In this document: piece by piece, positions 37,584-46,296 of the stretch | Numbering within the stretch: position 1 is the stretch's first letter | How the letters are laid out: the number at the start of each line of letters is the position of its first letter | From: Brevibacterium marinum | Lineage (GTDB): Bacteria > Actinomycetota > Actinomycetes > Actinomycetales > Brevibacteriaceae | Direction of reading: 5' to 3' | NCBI RefSeq assembly: GCF_011927955.1 | Contig: NZ_JAATJN010000001.1 | Span: forward strand, 3,162,001-3,226,000 | Length of the DNA: 64,000 nucleotides | Notes under the pieces: generated by a model | Seen by the model: only the letters and a program-made list of their open reading frames with translations | Told to the model about the DNA's origin: nothing | Databases searched by the model: none | Translations under genes and position numbers: made by a program

Positions 37584-39533
37584 TCAGTTCTTCTTGTTCC
37601 GACGCATGGTCAGGACAACTGCGGCTCCACCGACAACGAGGAGTCCGGCACCGGCAGCCAGGCCGGTCAGCTCAGCACCGGTGCGAGGCAGGTCAGATCC
37701 GCCATCTCCACCGGCACCATTGCCGTCATCGTCCTTGTTGCCGTTGTCTCCGTCATCGTTACCGTCGTCGCCATTACCGCCGTCGTCGTTTCCGCCGCCG
37801 CCGTTGCCGTCTTCGTCCTCGACAACGTTGAAGGACCCGTTGAGAGCCTTCTCTTCATCGGTGTCGTTGGCTCCGGTGACCTTCACGTCGTACTTGCCGA
37901 GGTAGACCGAGGGATCGGTCTCGCTCGTGCCGTAGATCGAGAAGGCCGCTGCGCCGTTCTCATTGGCGGTCTCGTCGAGGGTGATGCCTTCGACGTTCTC
38001 GGGACCGGAAGCAACCTCGAGGGTCACCTTCTCTCCCTCTTCGAAGCCGTTGACCGAGACCGTGACGCCCTCATCTTCCTTCACGAACTCGGAAGCAACG
38101 ATTTCCTTGGGGTCGACGTTGATCTCGCGCTCGTCGGGAGCAGGAGCCTCGGTCTCTTCTTCCTCAACCGTGACCTGGAACTCGACGGGCTTGGAGTCTT
38201 CACCATCAACCGCTGCGGTAGCGGTGAAGTCGTATTCACCTGCGGCCTCGGGGCCCTCGACCGTGAAGTTGCCGTCCTCGTCGGCCTTGACCGTCTCGGA
38301 TCCGTCTTGTGGTTTGGCTTGGGTGCCCTTGGCAGGCTCCCATTTGACCTCGACCTCGGCGCCGGCCTCGGCCTTGCCGGTGACGTCGCCCTTGGGCTCG
38401 ATGGTCTGGTCCTCGGCCTTCGGTGCGGCCGGAGCCTCGGGAGTCTCTTCGCCCGGCTTCTCGAGGTTGAAGTCGACACCGGACTGCTCAAGGGAGTAGT
38501 CCAGGTCGGCAACCCAGCCGAACTCGCCGCCGTCAGAATCAGGTCCACCGCCGGAGATGACGCCGACTGCGGTGTCGCCCTGGAAGACGGCGCCGCCCGA
38601 GTCACCCGGCTGCGAGAACGGATCAGACGAAGGTGAGGACACGCCGAAGCCGTGGACCCAGCGTCCGCCGACGTTCGAGTACTCGAATGGGTACTCTTCG
38701 AAGGGAATGACTTCACCCTCGGTGTGTCCGGTCGTACGACCGGACTTCTCAACGGTGCCGTCTTTGTGCTCGCCGACCTCGGTGATGTCGGTGGCGAGGC
38801 TCGTCGACAGGTCGTCGGAGTCTGCGCTCGACCAGTCGGTGACACCGTTCTTGACGTTGTACTTGTCCTTGTCGACGTTGATCACTGCGAAGTCGATGTC
38901 GGAGGGCTTCGGATCCGTCCAGTCGTCTTCGGGCCCTTCAAGCAGGTCGCCGCTGCCGTAGCTGTGGTATCCCCACTCGCCGATGGCACCGACGTTGTTG
39001 GGCTGGAATCCTTCGCCGCCATTGGCTTCTGCGGTGGACGGCTGCTCGGTGTCAGCGATCTTGGTGTCACCGTCGATCTCGCCCGAGGCGTCATCGATGA
39101 CCTTCGAGCAGTGTCCTGCGGTCAGGACAATCGGATTGCCGTCGCCGTCCCACCCGGAGAATCCGGTGGAGCAAACGCTTTTGCCCGCAGGCTCCTCAGC
39201 CAGGTAGCCGGCACCGCCGACGAGGTCCTTCTTTGCATAAGGCTTGAGTTCCTTGATGCCGTCGACAACGTTGATGTTGTCGTACTTCTCCGCAAGGTCC
39301 TTGATCTCATCGGTCTTCTTCTCAACACCGAGGTTGAGCTTTCCGTCGGACTCGCCGTAGGCATTGACGCCTTCGAGGCCGGAGAGCGCCTTCTGCACAT
39401 GTGCGTCGTTCTGCACATCCAGCTTCTGCGGGCCGCTGTCGGCCATTGCAGGGGATGCGACGAACGCGCTGCCCAGACCGAGCGCCGTGGCGGCGGTCAG
39501 TGCCAGCGAACTCTGAACGAGTTTCTTCTGCAT
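37584..39533 (-). CDS. LPXTG-anchored S1-family serine protease (paralog B)
   Basis: A 649-residue paralog of the neighbouring protease. Same signal (MQKKLVQSSLALTAATALGL), pro-region with KDLVGGAGYL, and catalytic triad His141 (LTAGHC), Asp214 (DIDFAV), Ser312 (GDSGGAV), with the Cys121/Cys142 pair. It has one Ig-like repeat fewer than A, a Glu-rich join (EEEETEAPAPDERE), then the shared domain with VNGFEEGEKVTLEVASGPENVEG, an Asn/Asp/Gly-rich spacer longer than in A, and LPRTG anchor. Wall-attached secreted protease. Its own promoter region lies at 39534-39778. Confidence 0.93.
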   Translation of the reverse strand: MQKKLVQSSLALTAATALGLGSAFVASPAMADSGPQKLDVQNDAHVQKALSGLEGVNAYGESDGKLNLGVEKKTDEIKDLAEKYDNINVVDGIKELKPYAKKDLVGGAGYLAEEPAGKSVCSTGFSGWDGDGNPIVLTAGHCSKVIDDASGEIDGDTKIADTEQPSTAEANGGEGFQPNNVGAIGEWGYHSYGSGDLLEGPEDDWTDPKPSDIDFAVINVDKDKYNVKNGVTDWSSADSDDLSTSLATDITEVGEHKDGTVEKSGRTTGHTEGEVIPFEEYPFEYSNVGGRWVHGFGVSSPSSDPFSQPGDSGGAVFQGDTAVGVISGGGPDSDGGEFGWVADLDYSLEQSGVDFNLEKPGEETPEAPAAPKAEDQTIEPKGDVTGKAEAGAEVEVKWEPAKGTQAKPQDGSETVKADEDGNFTVEGPEAAGEYDFTATAAVDGEDSKPVEFQVTVEEEETEAPAPDEREINVDPKEIVASEFVKEDEGVTVSVNGFEEGEKVTLEVASGPENVEGITLDETANENGAAAFSIYGTSETDPSVYLGKYDVKVTGANDTDEEKALNGSFNVVEDEDGNGGGGNDDGGNGDDGNDDGDNGNKDDDGNGAGGDGGSDLPRTGAELTGLAAGAGLLVVGGAAVVLTMRRNKKN

Positions 39534-39644
39534 ACTCTTTGGTTCCCTTGATCGGATTCACTGTTGCGTCTGCCTGTGCTCTCTTCGACCCGCGGTGCAA
39601 CTCTTGTGCGGACGTTTCTGAGAACAGTCTTTCAGCCACGTGAA

Positions 39645-39653
39645 AGGTTACGG
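39645..39653. promoter_or_regulatory. Shared 9-mer upstream of protease B
   Basis: AGGTTACGG (CCGTAACCT on the coding strand) lies 112 bases before the protease B start; the same 9-mer lies 108 bases before protease A. A conserved regulator site or a relic of the duplication. Confidence 0.35.
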
Positions 39654-39778
39654 TTTGGCAACGATCGGAAGCAACCACAATGGGTCTTGCCGGTGAACAC
39701 AATTTACAAAACCTGAATTGGCCTGCAATACGCTGTCTTCTCCAGGAAGCTGCCACGCCTGACCGTTATGATCGGTGC

Positions 39779-40243
39779 ATGCCTATCGACACTGACAAAA
39801 GGCCTTCGAATGCGCTCAGACGTGTGCTCGGAGTCGCTGTCCTCGGCCTTGCCCTGCCCCTCGCTGCCTGTGGAACGGGTTCCGAACCGAGCGAGCCCAC
39901 CAGCTCCACAGCAGCGGAGCCCAGCACTCCCTCGGATTCGGCGGACTCTGCGGCACCCGATCCCACCGGCCGCTGGTCCTCACCGGAGGCCGGGGACCCG
40001 TTCCTCGAGTTCTCCGAAGACGGACAGGTCAAGGGCTCCGACGGATGCAACCGCATCGAGACGACATGGGAGGTCGACGGAGACAAGATCCTCATCACCC
40101 CCTTCACCACGACCCAAAAGGCCTGCGCGGGAGTGGACATGTGGCTGTCCGAGGCGTCGTCGGCGACCATCGAAGGCGACGTCATGAAGATCGCCGACTC
40201 CGGCGGGGACGTCGTCGGAGGATTGGAGAAGGAAGACCAATGA
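39779..40243 (+). CDS. META-domain lipoprotein
   Basis: A 154-residue lipoprotein: signal with lipobox LAAC (Cys near 31), Ser/Thr/Glu-rich linker, and a META/HslJ-type domain (GRWSSPEAGDPFLEFSEDG, SDGCNRIETTW, ITPFTTTQKAC). Two cysteines in the domain are placed as in secreted META proteins, where they can pair. META proteins are linked to heat- or antibiotic-stress in other bacteria; the role here is unknown. ATG 39779 fits the signal; upstream in-frame starts would add a non-signal stretch. Its stop overlaps the next start (ATGA). Confidence 0.82.
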   Translation: MPIDTDKRPSNALRRVLGVAVLGLALPLAACGTGSEPSEPTSSTAAEPSTPSDSADSAAPDPTGRWSSPEAGDPFLEFSEDGQVKGSDGCNRIETTWEVDGDKILITPFTTTQKACAGVDMWLSEASSATIEGDVMKIADSGGDVVGGLEKEDQ

Positions 40244-40560
40244 CCAATTCAGTCAACGGCAGCTGGGTCAGCTCCAAGCCCGGATCCACCGCATTTCTCA
40301 AGTTCACGGACGACGGATCAGTTTCGGGCAGCGATGGAGCCAACCGCATATCCACCACGTGGATGGCCGATGATTCAGGCGCAGTCATCGATTCGTTCCT
40401 CACCACTCAACGCGCGGTACAGGGAATGGAGAGATGGGTGGGCCGGACACACCGGGTCGAAGCCGACGGCGAGGAACTCAAGGCCTTCGACCAAGCCGGC
40501 AACCACCTCGGCGTCCTGATGCGGGACGCCGATGCTGACGAACCCGACGAAGGACGATAG
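40240..40560 (+). CDS. Cytosolic META-like protein
   Basis: A 106-residue protein without signal, aligning by eye with the preceding lipoprotein domain: GSWVSSKPGSTAFLKFTDDG, SDGANRISTTW and SFLTTQRAVQG. Both cysteines of the lipoprotein are replaced (Cys to Ala and Val). ATG 40240 overlaps the lipoprotein stop by 4 bases, and the next gene starts directly after its stop, so the three genes form a coupled operon. Function unknown. Confidence 0.78.
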   Translation: MTNSVNGSWVSSKPGSTAFLKFTDDGSVSGSDGANRISTTWMADDSGAVIDSFLTTQRAVQGMERWVGRTHRVEADGEELKAFDQAGNHLGVLMRDADADEPDEGR

Positions 40561-41568
40561 ATGGCCGGCGGTCTTTTCGCACTCCTCGACGATGTGGCAG
40601 CTCTCGTCAGGCTCTCAGCGGCCAGCCTCGATGATGTCGCCGCGGGCGCATCACGGGCAGGAGTCAAGGCTGCGGGCGTCGTCGTCGACGATGCCGCGGT
40701 CACTCCCAAGTTCGTCGAAGGCGTCAACCCCAAGCGGGAACTGCCGATCATCAAACGCATCGCCTTCGGGTCGTTGTTCAACAAGATCGTCATCATTCTG
40801 CCGATCATTCTGCTGCTCAGCGAATTCCTTCCGTGGCTGCTGACGCCCCTGCTCATGGTCGGCGGGACCTATCTGTGCTTCGAGGGCGCGGAGAAGATCT
40901 TCGAGAAGTTCGGGTGGATCGAACACCACGAAGAGCCGAAGAAGGAATCCAAGCACGGCAGGAAGGACGACGGCAAGGACGAGAAGAAGATCGTCCGCTC
41001 CGCCATCACCACCGACTTCGTGCTCAGCTGCGAAATCATGGTGATCTCACTCAATGAAGTGGCCAACGAGGCTCTGCTCCCCCGCGCCATCATCCTCGTC
41101 ATCATCGCCCTGGCGATCACAATCGGTGTCTACGGAACCGTCGCCCTCATCGTCAAGATGGACGACATCGGCCTGCACATGGCGAAGAAGGAGAAGCCGG
41201 GCACGCAGAAATTCGGCCGGTTCCTCGTCAAGGCGATGCCCAAGCTGCTCGGCGGGCTGGCAGTCGTCGGCACTTTCGCCATGCTGTGGGTCGGCGGACA
41301 CATCGTCCTCGTCGGCACAGACGAACTCGGTCTCCACGTCCTCTACGACTTCGTCCACCATCTGGAACAGCCCGTGGCCGCGGTCCCGGCCGTCGGTGGT
41401 TTCCTCGGCTGGCTGGTCAACACGTTCTTCTCGCTCATCCTCGGTGCCATCTGGGGAAGCATCGTGGCAGGAATCGCCATCGGCATCACCGCGCTGATGA
41501 ATTCCGGGCACAAGGACGACGCCACAGCAGAAGACCCCGATGAAGGCAGAGGCTCCTCAGCGACCTGA
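40561..41568 (+). CDS. DUF808 (YedI-type) membrane protein
   Basis: A 335-residue integral membrane protein with the DUF808 N-terminus MAGGLFALLDDVAALVRLSAA and FVEGVNPKRELPIIKRIAFGSLFNK, then about six hydrophobic segments. A Lys/Glu/Asp-rich cytosolic loop (HHEEPKKESKHGRKDDGKDE) lies near residues 120-140. Conserved in many bacteria, function unknown. The ATG follows the META-like stop with no gap. The 73 bases after it to the siderophore ATPase stop hold nothing clear. Confidence 0.9.
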   Translation: MAGGLFALLDDVAALVRLSAASLDDVAAGASRAGVKAAGVVVDDAAVTPKFVEGVNPKRELPIIKRIAFGSLFNKIVIILPIILLLSEFLPWLLTPLLMVGGTYLCFEGAEKIFEKFGWIEHHEEPKKESKHGRKDDGKDEKKIVRSAITTDFVLSCEIMVISLNEVANEALLPRAIILVIIALAITIGVYGTVALIVKMDDIGLHMAKKEKPGTQKFGRFLVKAMPKLLGGLAVVGTFAMLWVGGHIVLVGTDELGLHVLYDFVHHLEQPVAAVPAVGGFLGWLVNTFFSLILGAIWGSIVAGIAIGITALMNSGHKDDATAEDPDEGRGSSAT

Positions 41569-41641
41569 GCCCGATCGGTGCAGCACACCCCGGATACGCG
41601 TGTCCCGGAGACCGCAGTTAGGCGTGCAGTCGGTTGACCTG

Positions 41642-42484
41642 TCAGCGATCCGCGACGGTCTTCTTCGGTTTGCCGGGAACGATCATGGGTGCTCCTGTGA
41701 CCGGGTCGTCGATGACGGTGCAGTCGATGCCGAAGACCTGATGGACCAGTTCTGTGGTGACGATCTCGGCCGGCGCGCCCTGAGCCACGATGCCGCCGTC
41801 TTTCATCGCGATGATCTCATCGGCGTAGCGGCATGCCTGGTTGAGGTCGTGGAGCACGGCGACAAGTGTGTGTCCGTGTTCGCTGTTGAGCTGGGAGAAC
41901 AAGTCGAGCAGTTCGATCTGGAAGGCCAGATCGAGGAATGTTGTGGGCTCGTCGAGCAGCATCAGCGGCGTCTCCTGCGCCAGGACCATGGCCACCCAGA
42001 CTCTCTGGCGCTGACCGCCGGAGAGTTCGTCGACCTGGCGTGCGGAGAGCTCCTCGGTGTTCGTGGCTCGCAGGGCCGAGAGCACGGCGGTTTCGTCCTG
42101 GTCCGTCCACTGCTTGAGAAAAGACTGGTGCGGGTGGCGCCCCCGCGCTACGAGCTCACCTACCGTGATGCCGTCGGGGGCGATCGAGGTCTGCGGAAGC
42201 AGGCCCAAGCGCTTGGCGATGTGCTTCGTCTTCATCTTTGCGATGTTGCCGCCGTCGAGGAGCACGCTGCCTTTGACCGGGGTCATCAGGCGCGCCAGTG
42301 AGCGCAGCAGGGTCGACTTGCCGCAGGCGTTGGGCCCGACGATGACAGTGAATCTGCCCGGAGCGATCTCGACGTCGAGGTCGCTGATGACCTGCCGGTG
42401 GTCATAGGCGAGGTCGAGATCGTGGGCCGCCAGCGGAGCCGCTGTCGACGTCGCGTTCGTGGTCGTTTCGGCTGAGATGCTCAT
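41642..42484 (-). CDS. Iron-siderophore ABC transporter ATP-binding protein (FepC/FecE type)
   Basis: A 280-residue ABC ATPase: Walker A GPNACGKST, signature LSGGQRQRVWVAM, Walker B LLLDEPTTFLDL and the H-loop AVLHD. The GRHPHQSFLKQWT region after the Q-loop is typical of siderophore/cobalamin FecCD-partner ATPases. ATG 42484 overlaps the permease stop (ATGA). With the two permeases it forms the import complex for a ferric siderophore; the binding protein is encoded separately at 48.2-49.1 kb. Confidence 0.93.
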   Translation of the reverse strand: MSISAETTTNATSTAAPLAAHDLDLAYDHRQVISDLDVEIAPGRFTVIVGPNACGKSTLLRSLARLMTPVKGSVLLDGGNIAKMKTKHIAKRLGLLPQTSIAPDGITVGELVARGRHPHQSFLKQWTDQDETAVLSALRATNTEELSARQVDELSGGQRQRVWVAMVLAQETPLMLLDEPTTFLDLAFQIELLDLFSQLNSEHGHTLVAVLHDLNQACRYADEIIAMKDGGIVAQGAPAEIVTTELVHQVFGIDCTVIDDPVTGAPMIVPGKPKKTVADR

Positions 42485-43605
42485 TGTGCCTTCCGAGCTT
42501 CTTGGATGAGGAGCCAGATCAGGTAGATGCCGCCGATGCACACGGTGACTACTCCGACGGGAAGTTGGGTCTCGCCCAGGCCGTGCTGAGCGATGAGGTC
42601 GGCGGCGACCAGCAGAAGAGCACCGACCGCGGCGGCCGAGAGCAGGCTGGTGCCCTGAGCCTTGGCGATCCGGCGACCGATCTGCGGTGCGGCCAGTGCG
42701 ACGAAGGCGATGGGCCCGGCCGCGGCGGTGACGACGGCGACGAGCGCCACCGCCACGAGGATGAGTGCGGCACGGACGGGTTCGTTGCGGACGCCGAGGG
42801 CCTTGGACGTGTCGTCGCCGAGTTCGAGAGTGCCCAGGTCACGGGAGAAGAGTCCGCAGCCCAGGCCCAGGATCACTGTGCCGATGGCCGCAGGAAGCAG
42901 GGTCGACCACCCCATTCCGTTGAGCGAGCCGGCGCCCCAGGTGGCTGCGGCCATGGCGAGGTCGAGGTCGGCGCGCATGATCAGCCAGGTGTTGAAGGCG
43001 TTGAGCATTGCGGTCAGGGCGATGCCGACGATGATCAGACGGAAGCCCTGGACCCCTCCTTTCCACGTGAGGAGATAGACGATGAGGGCGGTGAGGATGC
43101 CGCCGACGATCGCCCCGAAGGCGGTGGAGACGAAGCTCGTGCCGAAGACGATGATGGTCACGATCCCGCCGGTGTAGGCACCGGTGGAGAAGCCGATGAT
43201 GTCCGGGCTGCCCAGGGGGTTGCGCGTCAGCGATTGGAACACTGCACCCGAGACTCCCAGCCCCGCGCCGAGGACGATACCGGCGATGACGCGCGGCGCG
43301 CGCCACTCCGCCACGACGGTGTTGACGATCCGCCTGTCGGCCTGACCGAACAGCCCCTGGAAGACCTCGCCGGGTGTCAGGGAGAACTCTCCGAGCAGCA
43401 GGGCCGTGAATCCGCAGCCCAGGGCCGCGAGGGCGACGAGGCCCGAAGTGATGACCACCCGCAGGTCGATACGGAAGCCGAAGACGCGCAGCATGGGCCG
43501 GCCGAAGTTGATCCGCTCCCCCGGCAGTGCCCGTCGTCCCGGCAGCGCCCGGTGCCCCGACGCCGTTTCGGCCGGGCCGTCGATCGGTGAGTGCGACGAT
43601 CTCAC
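42481..43605 (-). CDS. Iron-siderophore ABC transporter permease (FecCD family), second subunit
   Basis: A 374-residue FecCD permease with about ten membrane segments. Family motifs: EWRAPRVIAGIVLGAGLGVSGA, QSLTRNPLGSPDIIGFSTGA, and the ATPase-contact GPIAFVALAAPQIGRRI. GTG 43605 overlaps the first permease's stop (GTGA) and gives an N-terminal cytosolic extension of about 35 residues; the next good start would be ATG at the LRVFGF segment. Middle gene of the operon. Confidence 0.92.
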   Translation of the reverse strand: MRSSHSPIDGPAETASGHRALPGRRALPGERINFGRPMLRVFGFRIDLRVVITSGLVALAALGCGFTALLLGEFSLTPGEVFQGLFGQADRRIVNTVVAEWRAPRVIAGIVLGAGLGVSGAVFQSLTRNPLGSPDIIGFSTGAYTGGIVTIIVFGTSFVSTAFGAIVGGILTALIVYLLTWKGGVQGFRLIIVGIALTAMLNAFNTWLIMRADLDLAMAAATWGAGSLNGMGWSTLLPAAIGTVILGLGCGLFSRDLGTLELGDDTSKALGVRNEPVRAALILVAVALVAVVTAAAGPIAFVALAAPQIGRRIAKAQGTSLLSAAAVGALLLVAADLIAQHGLGETQLPVGVVTVCIGGIYLIWLLIQEARKAQ

Positions 43606-44669
43606 AGTCCGCTCGCCTTCTTCCTGCGCACGAGCGCGATGAGCACCGGTGCGCCGACGAAGGCGGTGACGACCCCGACCTGCAGTTCGCCGGGCTTCAT
43701 CACCACCCGCCCGAGCACGTCGGAGACGAGGAGCAGAATGGGCGAGAGGATGACCGAGTAGCTGAGAATCCATCTCTGGTCCGGGCCGACGATCCAGCGG
43801 GCGATATGCGGAATCATCAGTCCGATGAAGCCGATCGGTCCGGCCGCGGCCGTGGCTCCGCCGGCCAGAAGCGTGACCGTGAGGATGGTGAGGATGCGTG
43901 TGCGGTTGACCGAGGTGCCCAGACTGGCGGCCAGATCGTCGCCGAGTGCGACGGCATTGAGCGAGTGAGCCAGGATCAGCGCGAGGACGATGCCGCCGAT
44001 GATGAATGGTGCGACTGCAGTGATCGTGTCGAAGCCGCGGCCGGCGATGGCGCCGACGTCCCAGGAGCGGAAGGCGTCGAAGGCCCTCTCGTTCGTGAGC
44101 AGGATCCCCTTCGTCAGCCCCGTCAGCACTGCGGCCACGGCGACGCCGGCGAGGGTGAGTCGGATCGGGTCGACGCTGTGGTTCCGGCCGGAGGAACCGA
44201 TGATGTACACGCCTGTCGTCGCCACGAGGGCACCGAGGAAGGCGAACCAGATGTAGCCGTTGATCGACGTGATTCCGAAGAATCCGACACCGATGGCCAC
44301 GGCCAGTGAGGCCCCGGCGTTGACGCCGAGGATGCCCGGGTCGGCCAGGGGGTTGCGGGTCAGCGCTTGGATCAGCCCGCCGGCCAGCCCCAGGCCCATG
44401 CCGACGAGGATGCCGAGCACGGTCCGGGGCAGCCGCAGGTCCAACACGACCAGTTGGTCGTCGCTGCCGCTGGGTGCGAAGAAGGCTCCGAGGACCTCCG
44501 AGATCGCCATGTCACGGGCGCCGATGGCCAATGAGGCCAGCACCACGGCGAGCAATGCGATGATCGCGACGACGAGTCCGACGACGCGCTTGATCATCAG
44601 CGCCCGTGTCGTCTGCTGTCCGTTCCTCTGAGATGGAGTCGCCGAGGTGGTGGTGGCGAGACCGGTCAT
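43602..44669 (-). CDS. Iron-siderophore ABC transporter permease (FecCD family), first subunit
   Basis: A 355-residue FecCD permease: DLRLPRTVLGILVGMGLGLAGG, QALTRNPLADPGILGVNAGAS, and GPIGFIGLMIPHIARWI for ATPase contact. First gene of a three-gene operon with tight overlaps. Two overlapping iron-box-like sequences lie just upstream (44681-44714), so expression is probably repressed when iron is plentiful. Substrate siderophore unknown. Confidence 0.93.
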   Translation of the reverse strand: MTGLATTTSATPSQRNGQQTTRALMIKRVVGLVVAIIALLAVVLASLAIGARDMAISEVLGAFFAPSGSDDQLVVLDLRLPRTVLGILVGMGLGLAGGLIQALTRNPLADPGILGVNAGASLAVAIGVGFFGITSINGYIWFAFLGALVATTGVYIIGSSGRNHSVDPIRLTLAGVAVAAVLTGLTKGILLTNERAFDAFRSWDVGAIAGRGFDTITAVAPFIIGGIVLALILAHSLNAVALGDDLAASLGTSVNRTRILTILTVTLLAGGATAAAGPIGFIGLMIPHIARWIVGPDQRWILSYSVILSPILLLVSDVLGRVVMKPGELQVGVVTAFVGAPVLIALVRRKKASGL

Positions 44670-44680
44670 CGGAGGGTTCC

Positions 44681-44714
44681 TTAGTATCGGCTAATTAAGG
44701 GCAGGCTAACCACA
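44681..44714 (-). promoter_or_regulatory. Iron box(es), DtxR/IdeR type
   Basis: The minus-strand sequence TGTGGTTAGCCTGCCCTTA (44696-44714) matches the DtxR/IdeR consensus at 14 of 19 positions by my count, including the whole GGTTAGCCT core. A second, weaker match (12 of 19) overlaps it at 44681-44699. They lie 12-45 bases before the first permease start. Confidence 0.7.
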
Positions 44715-44754
44715 ATCTAGTCGATATCGTCCGAGCATCCAAACGATTCTTCGG

Positions 44755-45249
44755 TCAGTTCCCTGTGATCTTGCCGATCCTCTCCGAGGTCTGACGCTGA
44801 ATCCGGGACAGCATCCCACTCATTCCGCGCAACCGCAGCGGGCTGACGATGTCCGTCATCGACAGCCTCAGGGGCAGGTCGGCCGGGATGGAGAGCACCA
44901 CCTCGGCGCTCTGGCCATCGAGCCCCTCGTGGAGGATGCCCGCGAAGCCCCGCGTCGTCGGTGCCTCCGGCGGTGCCGAGAAATGCAATTTCACGATCGA
45001 CTCGCCGCCCTTCTCGGGGTTCTCGACCTCGGTGACGAGGAAGATCGGCGACTGGCATTCGGGCACCTGCTCGAGCAGCTCGGGATGGTCACTGTAGCGC
45101 GCCGGCAGATCCGGCAGGTCCGAGGCGAATTCGAGCAGCACCTGCAATCGTTCCCCGGGTTCCGTCTCCGCGAAGTCGGCGATGATCTCGGTCAGGCTCT
45201 GCGGCAGGTCCGAGTTGTCGGCCCTGACTGCGTCCGTGTCGGCACTCAT
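44755..45249 (-). CDS. SufE family protein
   Basis: A 164-residue SufE-like protein; accepts sulfur from a cysteine desulfurase or donor for Fe-S assembly. The acceptor cysteine is Cys65 in VPECQSPIF; HEGLDGQSAEVVLSIPAD and LSPLRLRGM-type end segments are present. ATG 45249 overlaps the sulfurtransferase stop by one base (TGATG). Pairing with a CysA-type sulfurtransferase is a recurrent actinobacterial arrangement and suggests the sulfurtransferase may pass sulfur to SufE. Confidence 0.9.
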   Translation of the reverse strand: MSADTDAVRADNSDLPQSLTEIIADFAETEPGERLQVLLEFASDLPDLPARYSDHPELLEQVPECQSPIFLVTEVENPEKGGESIVKLHFSAPPEAPTTRGFAGILHEGLDGQSAEVVLSIPADLPLRLSMTDIVSPLRLRGMSGMLSRIQRQTSERIGKITGN

Positions 45250-46157
45250 CAGCGCTTGGGCGCCTCGCCCGCTTCGGGTCCGGTGGTGATGGGAACGCCG
45301 ACGACGTTGCCCCATTCGGTCCAGGAACCGTCGTAGTTGCGGACGTTGTCGTAGCCGAGCAGGTGTTGGAGGACGAACCAGGTGTGGCTGGAGCGTTCAC
45401 CGATGCGGCAGTAGGCGATGACCTCGTCGGAGCGGCCGAGCCCGGCCTCGTCGGTGTAGATGGCCTTGAGCTCATCGGCTGATTTGAACGTGCCGTCCTC
45501 GTTCGCGGCCTTGGCCCACGGCACCGATGCTGCGCTGGGGATGTGTCCACCGCGCAGTGCGCCCTCTTCGGGGTATGCCGGCATGTGGGTGCGCTCTCCG
45601 GTGTACTCCTCGGGGCTGCGCACATCGATGAGCGGGCGCTTGCCGAGGCTGTCCCTGACCTCGGGCAGGAACGCCCGCAGGGTGGAGTCGTCGCGGTCGA
45701 CGATGGGGTATTCGCTCGGTTCGGGGCGCGGCTTCTCGGTGCTCAGCTCACGGTCTTCGGCCTGCCATTTGGCGCGTCCGCCGTCCATGAGGCGCACGTC
45801 CTCGTGCCCGAAGAGGGAGAAGACCCAAAGCGCGTAGGCGGCCCACCAATTGGATTTGTCGCCGTAGAAGACGATCGTGTCATTGCGCGCGATTCCCTTG
45901 GCGGACATGAGGGCGGCGAATCCTTCGCCGTCGACGTAGTCGCGGGTCACGGAGTCATTGAGTTCGGTGTGCCAGTCGACCTTCACCGCGCCGGGGATGT
46001 GCCCGGTCTCGTAGAGGAGGACGTCCTCATCGCTTTCGACGATGACCAGACCGGGCTCACCCGCGTGCTCGGCCACCCATTCGGTGCTGACCAGTCGTGA
46101 TCCGTCTGCGTATTCGGCGAATTTGGCCGTGGAATCGGCCGGGATCGCTGTGCTCAC
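45249..46157 (-). CDS. Thiosulfate sulfurtransferase (rhodanese, CysA type)
   Basis: A 302-residue two-domain rhodanese. The second domain has the active Cys250 in the loop CRIGERS, the motif of thiosulfate sulfurtransferases in mycobacteria; the first domain is inactive. GTG 46157 is preferred because AGGAGGAG lies 3 bases upstream; an ATG-type extension by 22 residues is unlikely. Coupled to sufE. Two CACACGTG sites lie about 100-130 bases upstream. Confidence 0.93.
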   Translation of the reverse strand: MSTAIPADSTAKFAEYADGSRLVSTEWVAEHAGEPGLVIVESDEDVLLYETGHIPGAVKVDWHTELNDSVTRDYVDGEGFAALMSAKGIARNDTIVFYGDKSNWWAAYALWVFSLFGHEDVRLMDGGRAKWQAEDRELSTEKPRPEPSEYPIVDRDDSTLRAFLPEVRDSLGKRPLIDVRSPEEYTGERTHMPAYPEEGALRGGHIPSAASVPWAKAANEDGTFKSADELKAIYTDEAGLGRSDEVIAYCRIGERSSHTWFVLQHLLGYDNVRNYDGSWTEWGNVVGVPITTGPEAGEAPKR

Positions 46158-46256
46158 TCGCTCCTCCTCAAAGGTTGGTGGAATTGTGCCTCGTTGCGGT
46201 TCAACGACACTGCCCACCAGCATATTCCTCTCACCGGGTGGACTGTCGACGGGGCG

Positions 46257-46286
46257 TCACACGTGGGACCCGGCGCATCACACGTG
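46257..46286. repeat. Two TCACACGTG copies 21 bp apart
   Basis: TCACACGTG occurs at 46257-46265 and 46278-46286, each with the palindrome CACGTG, two helical turns apart, in the gap between the sulfurtransferase gene and the hydrolase stop. Possible regulator sites; the protein is unknown. Confidence 0.4.
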
Positions 46287-46296
46287 AGCCGGGGCG

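Noticed and set aside
37584..39533. Acidic Asp/Asn/Gly-rich spacer of protease B as calcium-binding repeats
   Set aside because: Irregular GNDDG-like spacing, no GGXGXDXUX nonapeptides; better read as a wall-spanning spacer.
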